Shown: positions 24,834-32,984 of the stretch, in pieces
Numbering within the stretch: the stretch's first letter is position 1
Layout of the letters: each line of letters opens with the position of its first letter
From: JBBPZA01 sp963797015
GTDB taxonomy: Bacteria; Actinomycetota; Thermoleophilia; Solirubrobacterales; Solirubrobacteraceae
Assembly (NCBI GenBank): GCA_963797015.1
Contig: CAWCNV010000011.1
Span: 124,001-188,000 of the forward strand
Direction: 5' to 3'
DNA: 64,000 bases
Position numbers and translations under genes: made by a program
The notes under the pieces: model-generated
Told to the model about the DNA's origin: nothing
Seen by the model: the letters and a program-made list of their open reading frames with translations, nothing else
The model's database searches: none

Positions 24834-26211
24834 GGAACGGGATCAGGTACTTGATGAAGTCGTTGCGATTCGGGCTCGCGCTGTTCGGGTCGTTGTGGGA
24901 GTAGGTCGACGAGCGGTTGACCAGCGTCAGGTTCCTCGACGGGATCCCGCTCTGCTGCGCCAGCGCAGTCGCAGCGTCCAGCACCCGCTGGCCGCCCAGC
25001 GCCGCGCCGAAGGCGTAGATCCGAAGCCGCTTGGGCAGGTCGCGGCCCTTCGTGGTGTTCACGTCGAGCACGCTCTGGGCCGGGTTCGCGATCCCGTTGC
25101 CCACCGCGCCGGCGTCGATCGTCAGGCGCTGGGGGTGGTACCAGGCGGTGCCGTCCAGCCCCGGCAGGCGCCAGCCGGCGAACATCTTCGCGTAGCGGCG
25201 TATGGGGGTGATCTCCCCGGCGCGGACCCACCCGCGCGGGTCGCCGCTCGGCGCCAGGCGGCCGAGGTGCGCCTGCGCGGCGATCAGACTCGGAGGTGAG
25301 GTGTCGTTGTCCAGCGCGTAGCCGTACTGGCCGATGTTGGTCACCCGGATGGGCGGCTTGAGGTTGGCTGGGAGCAGCGGGAAGGTCTGGCCGACCGAGG
25401 GCGAGTCGGGATCCAGCAGCGTGCCGAGCGCTCCGCTCGTGTTGAACAGCCCGGTGAACGGGGCCGGGATGCCGCCGAAGGTCAGCCACGGCGAGGAGGT
25501 CTGCAGGTTCTGGAGGCTGGTGGTCGCCTGGGCGGCGCTCACCGCCGACGTGCTGCTCCCGCCGTCGATGTAGACCAGTCCGGAGAGGCCGCGCGCGCCG
25601 GGCTTGCCGCCGAAGTCCCACGTCGCGTAGGCGGTGGTGATCGTCCCGCCGAGCGAGTGCCCTCCGACGACGACCTTGCCGCCGCGCTGCACGGCGAGCC
25701 GGACGACGCGACGCAGGTCGCCGATCTCGGTGCGCATGCCCCAGTCGCGCGCGTAGCCGACGGTCGAGTCGGGGATGAGCTGGAAGTGGTTGGTGATGCT
25801 GGAGTCGGCGAGCCAGCCGAGGTAGTAGTTGAAGGCATCGAGCGAGGTCTTGGTGCCCGCCTTCACCTGGTCGAACACCGACTGGTCCTCGAGCTGGTTC
25901 TCGCGGCGCTCGACCGACCACACCTGCCAACGGGGAAGCCGGCGCACGATGGTCTTGGCCAGCGGCTCGAAGTAGGACGCGCTGGCCGAGGTGCCGGGAT
26001 TCAGGACGAGCACGTTACGCGCGAAGGGCGAGCCGGTCTTGAGGATCCCGACGCGGTTGTACTGGGCCGGGGTCCCGGGGGACTCGACGCCCGCGATGCG
26101 GGTGAACCTGACTTTGACCGCCGAGGCGGCGGGCGCGAGGCCGAGGGCCGCCAGCGCCGCGACCGCGAACACCAGCGCGATCCGAGCTCCGAGCGAAGGC
26201 TTGCCGATCAT
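24808..26211 (-). CDS. Secreted lipase-like alpha/beta hydrolase
   Basis: 467 residues. A signal peptide (ARIALVFAVAALAALGLAPAASA) ends near residue 31. The mature enzyme shows VLVLNPGTSASASYF (oxyanion region) and the nucleophile elbow GGHSLGGTI with a Ser. Later TYSHNDPNSASPNRNDFI may carry the catalytic His. Size and secretion point to an esterase or lipase; the substrate is not known. The ATG at 26211 is preceded by GGAGGAG. A tandem ATG upstream in frame would only lengthen the leader. Confidence 0.82.
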   Translation of the reverse strand: MIGKPSLGARIALVFAVAALAALGLAPAASAVKVRFTRIAGVESPGTPAQYNRVGILKTGSPFARNVLVLNPGTSASASYFEPLAKTIVRRLPRWQVWSVERRENQLEDQSVFDQVKAGTKTSLDAFNYYLGWLADSSITNHFQLIPDSTVGYARDWGMRTEIGDLRRVVRLAVQRGGKVVVGGHSLGGTITTAYATWDFGGKPGARGLSGLVYIDGGSSTSAVSAAQATTSLQNLQTSSPWLTFGGIPAPFTGLFNTSGALGTLLDPDSPSVGQTFPLLPANLKPPIRVTNIGQYGYALDNDTSPPSLIAAQAHLGRLAPSGDPRGWVRAGEITPIRRYAKMFAGWRLPGLDGTAWYHPQRLTIDAGAVGNGIANPAQSVLDVNTTKGRDLPKRLRIYAFGAALGGQRVLDAATALAQQSGIPSRNLTLVNRSSTYSHNDPNSASPNRNDFIKYLIPFLRNLPRRW

Positions 26212-26367
26212 CCTTACTCCTCCCCGTCGAATCGAGTCCTGCACTCCTCTTCCGTACGAACCCTAGAGAATCCGGCGCCCCGCCACGCCGGAACAGCTCG
26301 CAACGTCTGCAACGAACGCTAGTGTAGATGGCGGCTCCGATCACCTGAAACCGGAAGGCGACCCTGG

Positions 26368-26532
26368 ATGGCAACCCAGCGCGACCGTGCCGAGGAGGCG
26401 CGCCGTCGCAAGCTCGAGGAGATCGAGCAACACGTCAAGGACGGAACCCTGACCATCCGCCCCATGACGGCCGCGGAGCGCAAGAAGTACCCGAAGGTCG
26501 AGGGCGGCCGGCGGCCGCGCCGGCGCGTGTAA
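26368..26532 (+). CDS. Small conserved basic protein
   Basis: Fifty-four residues: ATG at 26368, TAA at 26530-26532. It is highly charged and helical (AEEARRRKLEEIEQHVKDG), then TLTIRPMTAAERKKYPKVEG and an arginine-rich tail. The GGAAGG upstream is a usable ribosome site. I recall short proteins of the same pattern, with LxIRxMTxxERxKYP, in related genomes, so it is likely a real conserved gene of unknown role. It converges with the second P450 gene, 40 bp apart. Confidence 0.6.
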   Translation: MATQRDRAEEARRRKLEEIEQHVKDGTLTIRPMTAAERKKYPKVEGGRRPRRRV

Positions 26533-26572
26533 TCGACGAGGGCGCGGGCCTACGCGACCCGCGCGCCGCGGC

Positions 26573-27808
26573 CTACGGCGAGAGGCGCACCGGCAGCGTC
26601 TTGAGCTGGTTGACGAACGGCGATTCCGCGTAGAGCGGCTCGCCGGCCAGGTCCATGGCGGGGTGGCGGGCGAGCGTCTCCTCGAACAGGACATTGAGCT
26701 CGAGCCGCGCGAGCGCGGTTCCAAGGCAGAAGTGGCGACCGCCCGCGCCGAAGGCCTGGTGCTCGGCGTTGCGGTGCACGTCGAAGCGGTCCGGGTCCTC
26801 GAAGCGCGACGCGTCGCGGTTGGAGGAGACGTACCACATGACGACCTTGTCGCCCTCGCGGATCGTCTGGCCGCTCAGCTCGGTGTCGTGCGTCGCCGTG
26901 CGCCGGAAGTGCGCGAAGGCGGGGAACATGCGCAGCGACTCCTCCACGACCCCGGGGACGAGCGAGGGATCCGCGAGCACCATCGCGCGCTGGTCGGGGT
27001 TCTCGATCAGCGCCCGCATGCCGCTGCAGTAGGTCGCCTTCGTGCTGTCGTTCCCCGCCGCGACGAGCAGGAAGAAGCCCATCACGATCTCGTGCTCCTC
27101 CAGCCGCTCGCCGTCGACCTCGGCGTTGACGAGCACGCTGGTGAGGTCCTCGGTGGGGCGTTCGCGGCGCTCGGCGATCAGCCGTCCGCAGCGCTCGAAG
27201 ATCTCGGGGACGTCGCGCTCCATGACCGTCCCGACGCCCTCGGGATTGAGGTCGGGATCGCCGGCCCCGAGCGTGGTGTTCATCAGCCGCGCCCAGATCT
27301 CGTCGTCCTCGGGCGGGATCCCCATGAAGCTGCCGATCACCCGCGACACGACCGGCTGCGCGACGTCGGTCACCAGGTCGCACGTATCGCGCCCGTCGAG
27401 CCGGTCGAGCACGCCGGTGGTGATCGCGCGGATCTCCGGCTCGTGCTCGGCGATCCGCTTGGGCGTGAAGCCGCGCTGGAACAGCGCTTTGAGGCGATCG
27501 TGCTTTGGCGGGTCCATGCCGATGAACATGGCGCGGATGAGCTCCAGCGGCATGACGGCGTTGGTGAGCGCGGTGATGCCGCCGCGCTCGGAGGAGTAGG
27601 TCTCCCAGTCGCGGCTGACGGTGTGCACGTCGTCGGCGGTCGTGACCGACCAGAACCCGTCCTCCTCGGGGTACTCGCTGATGCGCTCGGTCCAGTGCAC
27701 GGGGCACTCGGCGCGCAGCCGCGCGAAGAGCGCGTGCGGAGGGCCGTCCTGCCATTCCTCGCGCTCGGTGACGAGCACTTCGTCGAGGGGCTTGGGTTCG
27801 GTCGACAT
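26573..27808 (-). CDS. Cytochrome P450 (CYP125/CYP142-like group)
   Basis: 411 residues. The I-helix reads AGNDST (Asn in place of the usual acidic residue), ExxR is EESLR, and the heme loop is FGAGGRHFCLG. MDPPKHDRLKALFQRGFTPKRI is a shared bacterial P450 motif. The overall pattern, including FRRTATHDTELSGQTIREGDKVVMWYVSSNRD, is that of the actinobacterial group that includes sterol and cyclohexane hydroxylases. The GGAGG before the ATG at 27808 supports the start; a longer frame upstream lacks protein character. Redox partners are not adjacent. Confidence 0.92.
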   Translation of the reverse strand: MSTEPKPLDEVLVTEREEWQDGPPHALFARLRAECPVHWTERISEYPEEDGFWSVTTADDVHTVSRDWETYSSERGGITALTNAVMPLELIRAMFIGMDPPKHDRLKALFQRGFTPKRIAEHEPEIRAITTGVLDRLDGRDTCDLVTDVAQPVVSRVIGSFMGIPPEDDEIWARLMNTTLGAGDPDLNPEGVGTVMERDVPEIFERCGRLIAERRERPTEDLTSVLVNAEVDGERLEEHEIVMGFFLLVAAGNDSTKATYCSGMRALIENPDQRAMVLADPSLVPGVVEESLRMFPAFAHFRRTATHDTELSGQTIREGDKVVMWYVSSNRDASRFEDPDRFDVHRNAEHQAFGAGGRHFCLGTALARLELNVLFEETLARHPAMDLAGEPLYAESPFVNQLKTLPVRLSP

Positions 27809-27874
27809 GGGGACCTCCTCGTTTCGCGCTGGCGCGACCGACCTTACGTCATTCCGCCGCCGCGCCCCGCCTGG

Positions 27875-27904
27875 TTGACTTGCCGGGAGCGGGCGACGTA
27901 CGCT
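27875..27904 (+). promoter_or_regulatory. Promoter of the amine-catabolism operon
   Basis: TTGACT (27875-27880), 18-nt spacer, TACGCT (27899-27904), giving a start near 27911 and a 5' leader of about 13 nt before the ATG at 27924. Confidence 0.5.
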
Positions 27905-27923
27905 CGCGGCGCCGAATGGACGG

Positions 27924-29279
27924 ATGCACACACCTTTTCGCCCCGCCGGGATGACGCTCGAGGAGCTCGAGAAGGGGGTCGCGGCCAGCGAGTACGACAC
28001 CGTCCTGCTCGCCCTCTGCGACATGCAGGGCCGCCTGCAGGGAAAGCGGCTGACGGCCGGCCACTTCCTCGCGGAGGTCGCCTCGCACGGATCCCACGCC
28101 TGCAATTACCTGCTGGCCGTGGATGTCGACATGGAGACCGTCGAGGGCTACGCGATGTCGAGCTGGGAGCAGGGCTACGGCGACTTCTTCCTCGCTCCCG
28201 ACCTCTCCACGTTGCGCCCGGTGCCCTGGCAGCCGGGCACCGTGTTGTGCATGGCCGACGTGCAGTGGGAAGGCGGCCGGCCCGTAATGCCCTCGCCGCG
28301 CCAGATCCTCGGCGCCCAGATCGCGCGACTTGCCGAGCGCGGCTGGTCCGCGTACGCGGGTACCGAGCTCGAGTTCATGCTGTTCCGCGACAGCTACGAG
28401 GCGGCCTGGCACAAGGACTACCGCGAGCTCGAGCCGGCCAACCTCTACAACATCGACTACTCGCTGCTCGGTACCGCGCGCGTGGAGCCGCTGATCCGCC
28501 GCATCCGCAACGACATGGCCGGTGCCGGGCTCGCGGTCGAGAACTCCAAGGGCGAGTGCAACTTCGGCCAGCACGAGATCAACTTCCGCTACACGGACGC
28601 GCTCGGCGCCGCCGACGCGCACGTGATCTACAAGAACGGCGCCAAGGAGATCGCCGCCGAGGAGGGCATGGCGCTCACCTTCATCGCGAAGTTCAACGAG
28701 CTCGAGGGCAACTCGTGCCACATCCACTTCTCGCTGCGCGACGAGCAGGGCCGCGCGGTGTTCGCCGACGAGCCGCACACCTTCGACCGCTTCCTGGCCG
28801 GGCAGCTCGCCTGCCTGCGCGAGCTGACGCTGTTGTTCGCTCCGAACGTCAACTCCTACAAGCGCTTCGTGCCCGGCTCGTTCGCCCCGACGGCGGTCGC
28901 GTGGGGGAACGACAACCGCACCTGCGCGCTGCGCGTGATCGGCGACGGGGCGGGGCGGCGGGTCGAGAACCGGTTGCCGGGCGCCGACGTCAACCCCTAT
29001 CTCGCGCTCAGCGCGATGATCGCCGCGGGCCTGCACGGGATCGACTCGGAGCTCGAGCTCGAGCCCGTGCTCGAGGGAAACGCCTACGAGGCCGACAAGC
29101 CGCGCGTGCCGCACACGCTGCGCGACGCGCGCGAGCTGTTCGCCTCGAGCGGCGTGGCCCGCGAGGCGCTAGGCGACGAGGTCGTCGAGCACTACCTCAA
29201 CAACGCGCGCGTCGAGCTCGAGGCCTTCGACGCGGCGGTCACCGATTGGGAGCTGCGGCGGGGGTTCGAGCGGCTGTGA
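27924..29279 (+). CDS. Glutamine synthetase family ligase (gamma-glutamylpolyamine synthetase-like)
   Basis: 451 residues. Catalytic motifs of the fold are in order: GTELEFMLF (metal Glu), FGQHEINF, GNSCHIHFSL and PNVNSYKRFVPGSFAPTAVAWGNDNRTCALRV. Compared with true glutamine synthetase it is short and has the PuuA/GlnT-like spacing. Its neighbours are a gamma-glutamyl hydrolase and an aldehyde dehydrogenase, so it most likely joins glutamate to putrescine or another amine using ATP, the first step of the gamma-glutamylated amine pathway. The exact amine is open. No Tyr-adenylylation loop is recognised. Confidence 0.88.
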   Translation: MHTPFRPAGMTLEELEKGVAASEYDTVLLALCDMQGRLQGKRLTAGHFLAEVASHGSHACNYLLAVDVDMETVEGYAMSSWEQGYGDFFLAPDLSTLRPVPWQPGTVLCMADVQWEGGRPVMPSPRQILGAQIARLAERGWSAYAGTELEFMLFRDSYEAAWHKDYRELEPANLYNIDYSLLGTARVEPLIRRIRNDMAGAGLAVENSKGECNFGQHEINFRYTDALGAADAHVIYKNGAKEIAAEEGMALTFIAKFNELEGNSCHIHFSLRDEQGRAVFADEPHTFDRFLAGQLACLRELTLLFAPNVNSYKRFVPGSFAPTAVAWGNDNRTCALRVIGDGAGRRVENRLPGADVNPYLALSAMIAAGLHGIDSELELEPVLEGNAYEADKPRVPHTLRDARELFASSGVAREALGDEVVEHYLNNARVELEAFDAAVTDWELRRGFERL

Positions 29280-30010
29280 GGGCAGTCCCGATCATCGGCA
29301 TGCCGGCCTCGGTGGAGAAGGGACTGTGGGGCGCGTGGGAGGAGGTCGCGGACATGCTTCCGCACACCTACAGCGTCGCCGTGCAGCGCGCCGGCGGGAT
29401 CGCCCTGGTCCTGCCGCCCGATCCGGGCGTGACCGAGGAGCCCGACCTCATGCTCGAGCTGCTCGACGGGCTGCTGCTTGCCGGCGGCGCCGACGTCGAC
29501 CCGTCCTCCTACGGCGAGCAGCCGCACACCGAGACCAAGGGCACCCATCTGCCGCGCGACCGCTTCGAGCTCGCGCTCGCACGCCGCGCGATGGAGCGCG
29601 ACATGCCGGTGCTGGGCATCTGCCGCGGCATGCAGATGCTCAACGTCGCGGCCGGCGGCAACCTGCACCAGCACCTACCCGACGTCGTCGGCCACGACGG
29701 GCACCGCCACGAGCCCGGCAGCTACGCCGACCACGACGTTCGCCTCCAGGACGGGTCGCTGGCCGCGCGCGTGGTCGGCGCCGGGCGCACGCGGGTCAAG
29801 TCCCACCACCACCAGGGGCCGGACAGGCTGGGCGCGGGCGTGGTCGCGACCGGATGGGACGGCGTCGACGGCCGCGTCGAGGCGCTCGAGCTGCCCGAGC
29901 GGCGCTTCGCGCTGGGGGTCCTGTGGCACCCCGAGGAGGACGAGGCCAGCCGCGTGATCGGCGCCTTCGTGCAGGAGGCGAGGGAGCGCATGGAATCGCT
30001 CGCGCGGTGA
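29276..30010 (+). CDS. Gamma-glutamyl-gamma-aminobutyrate hydrolase-like (peptidase C26)
   Basis: 244 residues from the GTG in the GTGA overlap with the ligase stop. Class I glutamine amidotransferase fold: nucleophile C116 in GICRGMQMLN, HRHEPGSY, KSHHHQGPDRL and the His-Glu of LWHPEED. This is the PuuD pattern, which frees GABA or a related acid from its gamma-glutamyl adduct. The longer open frame upstream in this phase runs antisense to the P450 gene and through the ligase gene and is not real. Coupled to the next gene by another GTGA overlap. Confidence 0.88.
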   Translation: MRAVPIIGMPASVEKGLWGAWEEVADMLPHTYSVAVQRAGGIALVLPPDPGVTEEPDLMLELLDGLLLAGGADVDPSSYGEQPHTETKGTHLPRDRFELALARRAMERDMPVLGICRGMQMLNVAAGGNLHQHLPDVVGHDGHRHEPGSYADHDVRLQDGSLAARVVGAGRTRVKSHHHQGPDRLGAGVVATGWDGVDGRVEALELPERRFALGVLWHPEEDEASRVIGAFVQEARERMESLAR

Positions 30011-31365
30011 CCACCGTCGTCGAGCCGGCCACCGAGGCGGTGCTGCGCGAGCTGCCCACGGCCGGCGAGGAGGAGACGGACGCCGCCGTCGCCCGGGCCC
30101 GCGCCGCCTTCCCGTCGTGGCGCGCGCTTGCGCCGGCCGACCGCGCGCGCCTCCTGCGGCGCCTGGCCGACGGGCTCGAGGCCGCCCGCGAGCGACTCGC
30201 CACGCTCGAGGCGCGCAATGCGGGCAAGCCGATCGCCGACGCGCGCGGCGAGATGGAGATGGTGGTCGAGACCTTCCGCTACTACGCGGGCGCGCCCGAG
30301 CGCCTGCTCGGCGACACGATCCCGGTTGCGGGCGGGGTGGACCTCACCTTCCGCGAGCCGCTCGGCGTCGTCGGTCTGATCGTCCCGTGGAACTTCCCGC
30401 TCACGATCGCCGCCTGGAAGCTCGGGCCCGCGCTGGCCGCCGGCAACACGGTGGTGCTCAAGCCCGCAGAGCTCACGCCGCTGACCGCGCTCGAGCTCGA
30501 GCGCATCGCGCTCGACGCCGGCTTGCCCGAGGGTGTGATCAACGTCGTCGTGGGTCCGGGCAGCATTTGTGGAAGGCGCCTGGTCGAACACCCAGACGTG
30601 GCCAAGATCGCCTTCACCGGGTCGACCGCGGTCGGGCGCGGGATCGCGGCCGGGGCCGCGGCCACGATCAAGCGCGTCACGCTCGAGCTGGGCGGCAAGT
30701 CGGCCAACGTGATCTTCGCCGACGCCGACCTCGAGCGGGCCGCGGCCGCCGCCCCGCTCGCGGTGTTCGGCAACGCGGGCCAGGACTGCTGCGCGCGCTC
30801 GCGCATCCTCGTCCAGCGCTCGGCCCTGGACACCTTCATGGCGGCGCTGGAGCGCGGTGTGACCGAGCTGCGCGTGGGCGACCCGCTCGACGAGGCGACC
30901 CAGATGGGTCCGCTCATATCCGCGGGCCAGCGCGAGACGGTCGCCTCCTACGTTCCCGAGGGCGCGCCCGTCGCGATCCGCGGCGAGGCGCCCGGCGGCG
31001 CCGGCTACTGGTACCCGCCGACGGTCCTCGCCCCGGTCTCCAACCACGATCGCGCCGCGCGCGAGGAGATCTTCGGCCCGGTGGCGTGCGTGATCCCGTT
31101 CGAGGACGAGGAGGAGGCCATCCGGCTGGCCAACGACACCATCTACGGCCTTTCGGGCTCGATCTGGACGCGCGACGGAGCGCGGGCGCTGCGTGTCGCG
31201 CGCGCCCTGGATACCGGCGTGCTCTCGATCAACTCCAACACCTCGGTGCGCGTGGCGACGCCGTTCGGCGGCTTCAAGCAGTCGGGGATGGGGCGTGAGC
31301 TCGGGCCCCACGCGCTCGAGCACTACACCGAGGTCAAGAACGTGTACCTCGGCACGGACGGCTGA
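30007..31365 (+). CDS. Aldehyde dehydrogenase (PuuC-like)
   Basis: 452 residues from the GTG in the GTGA overlap. PWNFPLTIAAWKLGPALAAGN, FTGSTAVGR and the catalytic Glu in LELGGKSAN and Cys in GQDCCARSR mark a full NAD(P)-dependent aldehyde dehydrogenase; EEIFGPVACVIPF and FGGFKQSGMGRE close it. In this operon its likely substrate is a gamma-glutamylamino aldehyde. An oxidase like PuuB that would make the aldehyde is not in the operon; the SDR that follows or an unlinked enzyme may take part. Confidence 0.9.
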   Translation: MTTVVEPATEAVLRELPTAGEEETDAAVARARAAFPSWRALAPADRARLLRRLADGLEAARERLATLEARNAGKPIADARGEMEMVVETFRYYAGAPERLLGDTIPVAGGVDLTFREPLGVVGLIVPWNFPLTIAAWKLGPALAAGNTVVLKPAELTPLTALELERIALDAGLPEGVINVVVGPGSICGRRLVEHPDVAKIAFTGSTAVGRGIAAGAAATIKRVTLELGGKSANVIFADADLERAAAAAPLAVFGNAGQDCCARSRILVQRSALDTFMAALERGVTELRVGDPLDEATQMGPLISAGQRETVASYVPEGAPVAIRGEAPGGAGYWYPPTVLAPVSNHDRAAREEIFGPVACVIPFEDEEEAIRLANDTIYGLSGSIWTRDGARALRVARALDTGVLSINSNTSVRVATPFGGFKQSGMGRELGPHALEHYTEVKNVYLGTDG

Positions 31366-31368
31366 CCC

Positions 31369-32115
31369 GTGGCCGGGAGGCTCGAGGGCAAGGCGTGCGT
31401 GATCACCGGTGCCGCCGGCGGCATCGGCGCGGCCAGCGCGCGGCGCTTCCGCGCCGAGGGGGCGCGGGTGGTGGGGGTCGACCTCGAGCACAGCGACGGC
31501 GTGGACCTCGCCCTGGAGGCCGACGTCAGCGACGAGGCCGCGGTGCGCGCCGTTTTCGCGCGCGCGCGCGAGGCGCTCGGGCGCATCGACGTGCTGTTCA
31601 ACAACGCCGGCGTCTCCCCGCCGGCCGACGGGTCGGTCCTCGACGGCGACCCCGCCCTGTGGCAGCGGGTGCTCGACGTCAACCTGCGCTCGGTGCTGCT
31701 GTGCTGCAAGCACGGGATCCCGCACCTGCTCGAGGACGGCGGCGGCTCGGTGGTCAACACCGCCTCGTTCGTGGCGGTGATGGGTGCGGCGACCTCGCAG
31801 ATCGCCTACACCGCGTCGAAGGGCGGCGTGCTGGCGGCCACGCGCGAGCTCGGGGTGCAGTTCGCGCGCCGCGGAGTGCGGGTCAACGCGCTGTGCCCGG
31901 GGCCGGTCGACACGCCGTTGCTGCGCGAGCTCTACGCGAAGGATCCCGCGGAGGCCGCGCGCCGCCTGGTCCACCTGCCGATGGGGCGCTTCGCGCGGGC
32001 GGACGAGATCGCGTCGGCCGCGCTGTTCCTGGCATCGGACGAGTCCTCGTACGTGAACGCCACGACGTTCCTGGTAGACGGCGGCCTCGCGGCTGCCTAC
32101 GTGACCCCAACCTGA
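31369..32115 (+). CDS. SDR oxidoreductase of the amine operon
   Basis: 248 residues, GTG start three bases after the aldehyde dehydrogenase stop. TGAAGGIG, NNAG, a Ser in NTASFVAV, YTASK and the ending LVDGGLAAAYV form a complete classical SDR of the 3-oxoacyl-ACP reductase type. Its place as the fourth gene of the operon suggests work on an intermediate of amine breakdown, perhaps a hydroxy acid or keto acid. Its last codons overlap the first of the repeat boxes ahead of the two-component system. Confidence 0.88.
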   Translation: MAGRLEGKACVITGAAGGIGAASARRFRAEGARVVGVDLEHSDGVDLALEADVSDEAAVRAVFARAREALGRIDVLFNNAGVSPPADGSVLDGDPALWQRVLDVNLRSVLLCCKHGIPHLLEDGGGSVVNTASFVAVMGAATSQIAYTASKGGVLAATRELGVQFARRGVRVNALCPGPVDTPLLRELYAKDPAEAARRLVHLPMGRFARADEIASAALFLASDESSYVNATTFLVDGGLAAAYVTPT

Positions 32116-32134
32116 CGCTAACGGCGCCCCAACG
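32107..32134 (+). promoter_or_regulatory. Response-regulator box array A (three direct repeats)
   Basis: CCAACC (32107), CTAACG (32118) and CCAACG (32129) at exact 11-bp steps, upstream of the response regulator gene. Direct repeats one helical turn apart are the usual site of OmpR/PhoB-type regulators. Near-identical arrays occur at 34456 and 37294. Confidence 0.6.
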
Positions 32135-32196
32135 GCCTTGAACGCTCCGGCGGCCACCATCGGTGCCGATCGCCCGGGCACAGGATCGGGCTGGAG

Positions 32197-32202
32197 TACC
32201 GT
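32197..32202 (+). promoter_or_regulatory. -10-like hexamer of the leaderless response regulator gene
   Basis: TACCGT ends 7 nt before the GTG at 32209; no Shine-Dalgarno is present. Confidence 0.45.
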
Positions 32203-32208
32203 TGGAAC

Positions 32209-32907
32209 GTGGCTGAGCGCACGCTGGAAATACTCGTCGTCGACGACGAGTCCGAGCTTCGAAACACGCTCGCCGACGCGTTCCGCCGCGACGGTCACCG
32301 CGTGACGGCGGTGGCCGACGGGCGCTCCGCGGTCGATCGTGCGACCACGGATCAGTACGACATCGTGCTGCTCGACGTGGCGCTCGGCGGGGGCCCGGAC
32401 GGCTACGAGGTGTGCCGCGCGCTGCGCGAGCGGCGCAACATCGTGCCGATCGTGATGCTCACCGCGCGGGACAGCGAGGCCGATGCCGTGCTCGGGCTCG
32501 AGGCCGGGGCCGACGACTACGTCTCCAAGCCGTTCGGGATGGCCGAGCTGCGGAGCCGGATTCGTGCCGTGCTGCGGCGCGCCGGGCCGCGCGGCATGGA
32601 CGGCGACGTGCTCGCCGTCGGCCCGCTGCTGCTCGACCGGACGCGGCGCGAGGTGACGGTCGACCGGAGCCCGGTCGACCTCACCTTCTCGGAGTTCGAG
32701 CTGCTCGAGGCGCTCATGGCCAGCCCGGGGCGGCTGTTCAACCGCCAGGAGCTGCTGCGGGCGATCTGGGGCGACAGCGCCTACCGCGACCCGCGCGGGA
32801 TCGACGTGCACGTCCGCCACCTGCGCGAGAAGCTCGAGGAGCGCCCGGACCGGCCGCAGCTGATCCTCACCGTGCGCGGGATCGGGTACAGGCTCGCCGC
32901 TCCGTGA
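32209..32907 (+). CDS. OmpR/PhoB-family response regulator
   Basis: 232 residues. Receiver domain with acidic D12-D13, phospho-acceptor D56 (DIVLLD) and K107; a winged-helix DNA-binding domain follows (LTFSEFELLEALMASPGRLFNRQELL, then RHLREKLE and RGIGYRL). It pairs with the histidine kinase directly downstream. The 11-bp-spaced repeats upstream of this gene, of GT39 and of the methyltransferase are its best candidate binding sites. GTG start without ribosome site, with a -10 at 32197. Confidence 0.92.
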   Translation: MAERTLEILVVDDESELRNTLADAFRRDGHRVTAVADGRSAVDRATTDQYDIVLLDVALGGGPDGYEVCRALRERRNIVPIVMLTARDSEADAVLGLEAGADDYVSKPFGMAELRSRIRAVLRRAGPRGMDGDVLAVGPLLLDRTRREVTVDRSPVDLTFSEFELLEALMASPGRLFNRQELLRAIWGDSAYRDPRGIDVHVRHLREKLEERPDRPQLILTVRGIGYRLAAP

Positions 32908-32984
32908 GCGATGCGGCTGGAGCGCCCCATCGGCCACCCGCCCGCCGCTCGCCGAGCGATGCCGCTGGAGCACGCGGTCTAGCC

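Noticed and set aside
26663..29275. Very long open frame on the plus strand, in phase with the gamma-glutamyl hydrolase
   Set aside because: It runs antisense to the P450 gene and through the ligase gene in another phase. It is Arg/His/Gly-rich and has no domain; only its last part from GTG 29276 is a gene.
29722..32973. 1083-residue open frame on the minus strand
   Set aside because: It lies antisense to the hydrolase, dehydrogenase, SDR and response regulator genes, which have clear motifs; it is a by-product of high GC.
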